From the NCBI GenBank assembly GCA_016844565.1, contig JAENJB010000104.1:1-8213 (forward strand): DNA of 8,213 nucleotides, given 5' to 3'. The notes under the pieces are model-generated. The model searched no databases. It saw only the letters and a program-made list of their open reading frames with translations, and was not told the DNA's origin. Position numbers and translations under genes: made by a program. This DNA is from Dehalococcoidia bacterium (GTDB lineage Bacteria; Chloroflexota; Dehalococcoidia; JAENJB01). Shown here in pieces: positions 6,255-8,213 of this stretch (position 1 is its first letter; every line of letters starts with the position of its first letter).

Positions 6255-7363
6255 GCGGACAGCCGGCAGCCGGGTCGCCAAGCGCCCTGGAAGTGACGAT
6301 GCTCACCGCCGTCCTGGGAGGACAGAAGGTGCTGGAGATTCCCTCGCTTCAGGTATTCCCCAACGAAGTCCTGGTGGTCATCGGCCCCAACGGCTCGGGC
6401 AAGACCACTTTGCTGTTCTGCCTCTCCCTGTTGCTGAAGCCCGCGACCGGCGCCATCTCCTATCAGGGAGTACCTGTGGCAGATGGCCCCTCAACACTTC
6501 GAAAGCGCCGTGAACTCGCGGTGGTCTTTCAGGAGTCCTTGCTGCTCAACACCACTGTCCAGGACAACGTAACCCTGGGATTGCGTTTGCGCGGCGTGAG
6601 CGGCGAGAAGATAAGAGAAAGGACGCAGACCTGGCTGGAGCGTTTCGGCGTTTCTGCGCTCTCAAGAAGGCAGGCAAAAACCCTTTCGGGCGGTGAGGCG
6701 AAGCGGGTCAGTCTGGCTCGGGCCTTTGCCTTGCAGCCGGAAGTCCTCTTTCTAGATGAACCTTTCAGCGCCCTGGACAGCCCCACCCGGCAGGCTCTGC
6801 TGGAGGATTTTCAGACAGTCTTGAGGGAGACCAGGGTCACCACGGTTATGGTGACTCACGACCGCAACGAGGCTCTGGTGCTGGCCGACCGAGTGGCCGT
6901 GCTTATGAATGGCCGTATCCGCCAGATCGGCAGGCCGGAAGAGGTCTTTTCCTCTCCGGTGGATGAGGAGGTGGCCGGCTTCGTGGAAGCGGGAAACGTC
7001 TTGCACGGAGTGCTCAACTCGCAGAGCAATGGGCTGGTCTCAGTGGATATTGCAGGCCGGCAGCTTCAAGCCGCCTCTAACCTCGGCGCCGGCACCAGGG
7101 TAACAGTTTTGCTGAACTACGAGGATGTCACTTTGTCTATGCCTTTGCCGCAAACTGCACCCAGCAGCGCACGCAACCAACTGAGGGGCAAAATAATCCG
7201 GGTATTTCCCGTCGGTTCACAGCTAAAGGTCTACCTGGACTGCGGCTTCACCCTGGCTTCGCTCATTACCAGGCGTTCCTGGGAGGAGCTTGGCCTGGAG
7301 GTGGGCCGAGAGGTCGTGGCTTCCTTCAAGGCGTCTTCGGTCCATCTGATCGCCAAGCGATAA
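6251..7363 (+). CDS. tupC: Tungstate ABC transporter ATP-binding protein TupC with C-terminal TOBE domain
   Basis: This 370-residue ATPase powers tungstate import with TupB. Visible motifs are Walker A GPNGSGKTT (45-53), Q-loop Gln94, signature LSGGE (145-149), Walker B VLFLDEP with Asp169 and Glu170, and switch His203. The C-terminal part (about 300-367, from NQLRGKIIRVFPVG) resembles a TOBE oxyanion-binding domain, as in molybdate and tungstate ATPases; it may give feedback control by tungstate. The GTG at 6251 was chosen as start because AAAGGAG (6235-6241) stands 9 bases before it and because it overlaps the tupB stop (GTGA). An ATG at 6299 would still keep Walker A but lacks such a site. 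All catalytic residues are present. No terminator hairpin is visible in the 43 bases before the convergent stress-protein gene. Confidence 0.92.
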   Translation: MSGQPAAGSPSALEVTMLTAVLGGQKVLEIPSLQVFPNEVLVVIGPNGSGKTTLLFCLSLLLKPATGAISYQGVPVADGPSTLRKRRELAVVFQESLLLNTTVQDNVTLGLRLRGVSGEKIRERTQTWLERFGVSALSRRQAKTLSGGEAKRVSLARAFALQPEVLFLDEPFSALDSPTRQALLEDFQTVLRETRVTTVMVTHDRNEALVLADRVAVLMNGRIRQIGRPEEVFSSPVDEEVAGFVEAGNVLHGVLNSQSNGLVSVDIAGRQLQAASNLGAGTRVTVLLNYEDVTLSMPLPQTAPSSARNQLRGKIIRVFPVGSQLKVYLDCGFTLASLITRRSWEELGLEVGREVVASFKASSVHLIAKR

Positions 7364-7406
7364 TAGTGAGGTTGTTTATTGCGGAGGCCACGCATGAATG
7401 CAGGGA

Positions 7407-7940
7407 TTATGTGCCGGGCTCGGACTGGCACTTGACCATCAGGACAGGTACCTTGCTGGCCCTGAAGACCCTGTCGGCGACGCTGCCCATAGCCCATCTG
7501 CCAATCCCCGACCGCCCATGGCTGGCGATGACAATGAGGTCGGCGCCGACCTTCTCCACGAAAGAAACGATCACGTCGGCCGGCTCTCCGATGAGCACCT
7601 TCGTCTCCACCGTGATCTTCTTACTTCCCTTTCCCATCTGCTTCGCTACTCGCTCCAGGTAGCGCTCAGCTTGTATCTGCTTCTTGCTCACCGAAACAGG
7701 CAACTCACTCAGAGGTCTGGGCTCGAAAGCAGGCCTCTCGGAGAGCTGTGAAGCCCGCGCAAACGTGGGAGATGGCATGATAAAATATGAGGTTCCATAT
7801 CTGGAGACAGGGGCGCGCTCCGTGACCCTCACCAGGATGATTTTCTCCATGTCCGAGTCTCTTGACAGGTATTGCAAGTGGGGAATAACGCACTCTGACA
7901 ACTTTGAGCCATCTAGCGGAGCAACTATCTTCCGGTACAT
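7407..7940 (-). CDS. Universal stress protein (UspA family), ATP-binding type
   Basis: The 177-residue single-domain USP begins with KIVAPLDGS, the usual first strand with Asp10. It contains the ATP-binding signature near the end, ASHG-9X-GS (Ala139 to Ser153; the first Gly of the G2XG9XGS motif is Ala, a common variant), followed by VPVLMVK as the last strand. It is somewhat longer than the usual 140-150 aa because of a loop of about 35 residues (around 45-80, with SRYGTSYFIMPSPTF and FEPRPLSELPV) in the middle. Such proteins are cytoplasmic and help cells survive energy or nutrient stress, but the partner is unknown. The ATG is supported by GGGAGGGAGAA just upstream. The gene is convergent with tupC and functionally unrelated as far as can be seen. 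Confidence 0.9.
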   Translation of the reverse strand: MYRKIVAPLDGSKLSECVIPHLQYLSRDSDMEKIILVRVTERAPVSRYGTSYFIMPSPTFARASQLSERPAFEPRPLSELPVSVSKKQIQAERYLERVAKQMGKGSKKITVETKVLIGEPADVIVSFVEKVGADLIVIASHGRSGIGRWAMGSVADRVFRASKVPVLMVKCQSEPGT

Positions 7941-8047
7941 TTCTCCCTCCCATCAGCCTGAATTAAGCGGCACATCTCTCCGGATTCGGTGCCTTGCGTC
8001 GGACGTTGCCAACACGGCGTCGAGAATGTGACCGCCTGATAGGCGAC

Positions 8048-8077
8048 ATATTAGGCACGCCTGACGTTCTTTGTCAA
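8048..8077 (-). promoter_or_regulatory. Sigma-70-like promoter of the universal stress protein gene
   Basis: On the - strand TTGACA (8077-8072), an 18-base spacer and TAATAT (8053-8048) are found. The start point would be near 8041, giving a leader of about 100 bases before the ATG at 7940. No riboswitch structure is recognised in the leader. Confidence 0.5.
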
Positions 8078-8129
8078 TATGGGAGACCCTACTTACCAGT
8101 CAACAGCCCGCCCTCACGAGCACAGGAAC

Positions 8130-8158
8130 TTGACAGCCTGCCGCACGGGGCATATCAT
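8130..8158 (+). promoter_or_regulatory. Sigma-70-like promoter for a gene beyond the right edge
   Basis: TTGACA (8130-8135), a 17-base spacer and TATCAT (8153-8158) are found. The -35 region and first spacer bases, TTGACAGCCTGCCGCA, match those of the tungstate operon promoter at 14 of 16 positions. No coding start is visible in the remaining 55 bases, so the gene served would lie outside the window. The 8078-8213 stretch contains no supportable gene. Confidence 0.4.
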
Positions 8159-8213
8159 CAACCACGGCAAGCTGAACGGGACGCCCTCGCTGTCAGTCAG
8201 GCGATAGGCAGAA

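Noticed and set aside
4362..7363. Molybdate (ModABC) rather than tungstate transporter
   Set aside because: The binding protein has TTTSTQDSG and SRGDNSGT, typical of TupA. Some molybdate uptake cannot be excluded.
8120..8213. Short open frames on both strands at the right edge
   Set aside because: They are about 25-30 codons, have no start with a ribosome binding site and no recognisable homology; a promoter-like sequence occupies the same bases.

Overview
The window looks like a chromosomal stretch of an anaerobic, GC-rich bacterium. The tungstate uptake operon, the style of the integrase fragment (SAM-like N-terminus) and a GTCATTGCGAG-type palindromic repeat would fit a Dehalococcoidia-like Chloroflexota genome. 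That assignment is an inference from sequence style; no marker gene is present.

Left part (1-1945): remains of an accessory or integrated region. A SIR2-family (NAD-binding, defence-type) protein runs leftwards off the window edge. Its reading frame changes once, exactly at a classical A-AAA-AAC slippery heptamer. Its ATG overlaps the stop codon (TGATG) of a small upstream reading frame that is itself broken by stops and has lost its beginning. Next to this, on the + strand, is the 40-residue N-terminus of a tyrosine recombinase with a perfect ribosome binding site. It stops about 30 bases before a tRNA 3' end (T-arm plus acceptor strand). Together these look like the scarred edge of an integrative element that used a tRNA gene as its attachment site.

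Middle (1956-3073): two membrane-protein genes on the - strand, one of 80 aa and one of 233 aa, neither of recognised function. A 148-base intergenic region with a consensus sigma-70 promoter and two inverted repeats separates them from the divergent operon.

Right-centre (3222-7363): a tungstate operon on the + strand. The order is a GntR-type HTH plus periplasmic-binding-like regulator (split by a one-base frameshift), tupA (lipoprotein tungstate binder), a 98-base palindromic MITE/REP-like repeat, tupB (permease) and tupC (ATPase with TOBE domain). Regulator/tupA and tupB/tupC each overlap by four bases. TupA captures tungstate outside the membrane, TupB forms the channel and TupC drives import. 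The regulator probably senses intracellular tungstate or molybdate and controls the operon.

Right end (7407-8213): a universal stress protein on the - strand with its own promoter, then about 270 bases without a gene. A second, divergent sigma-70-like promoter there points to a gene beyond the window.

Frame disruptions occur in three loci within 2.3 kb. Either the left region and the regulator are decaying, or the assembly carries homopolymer indel errors. The sequence alone cannot decide this.
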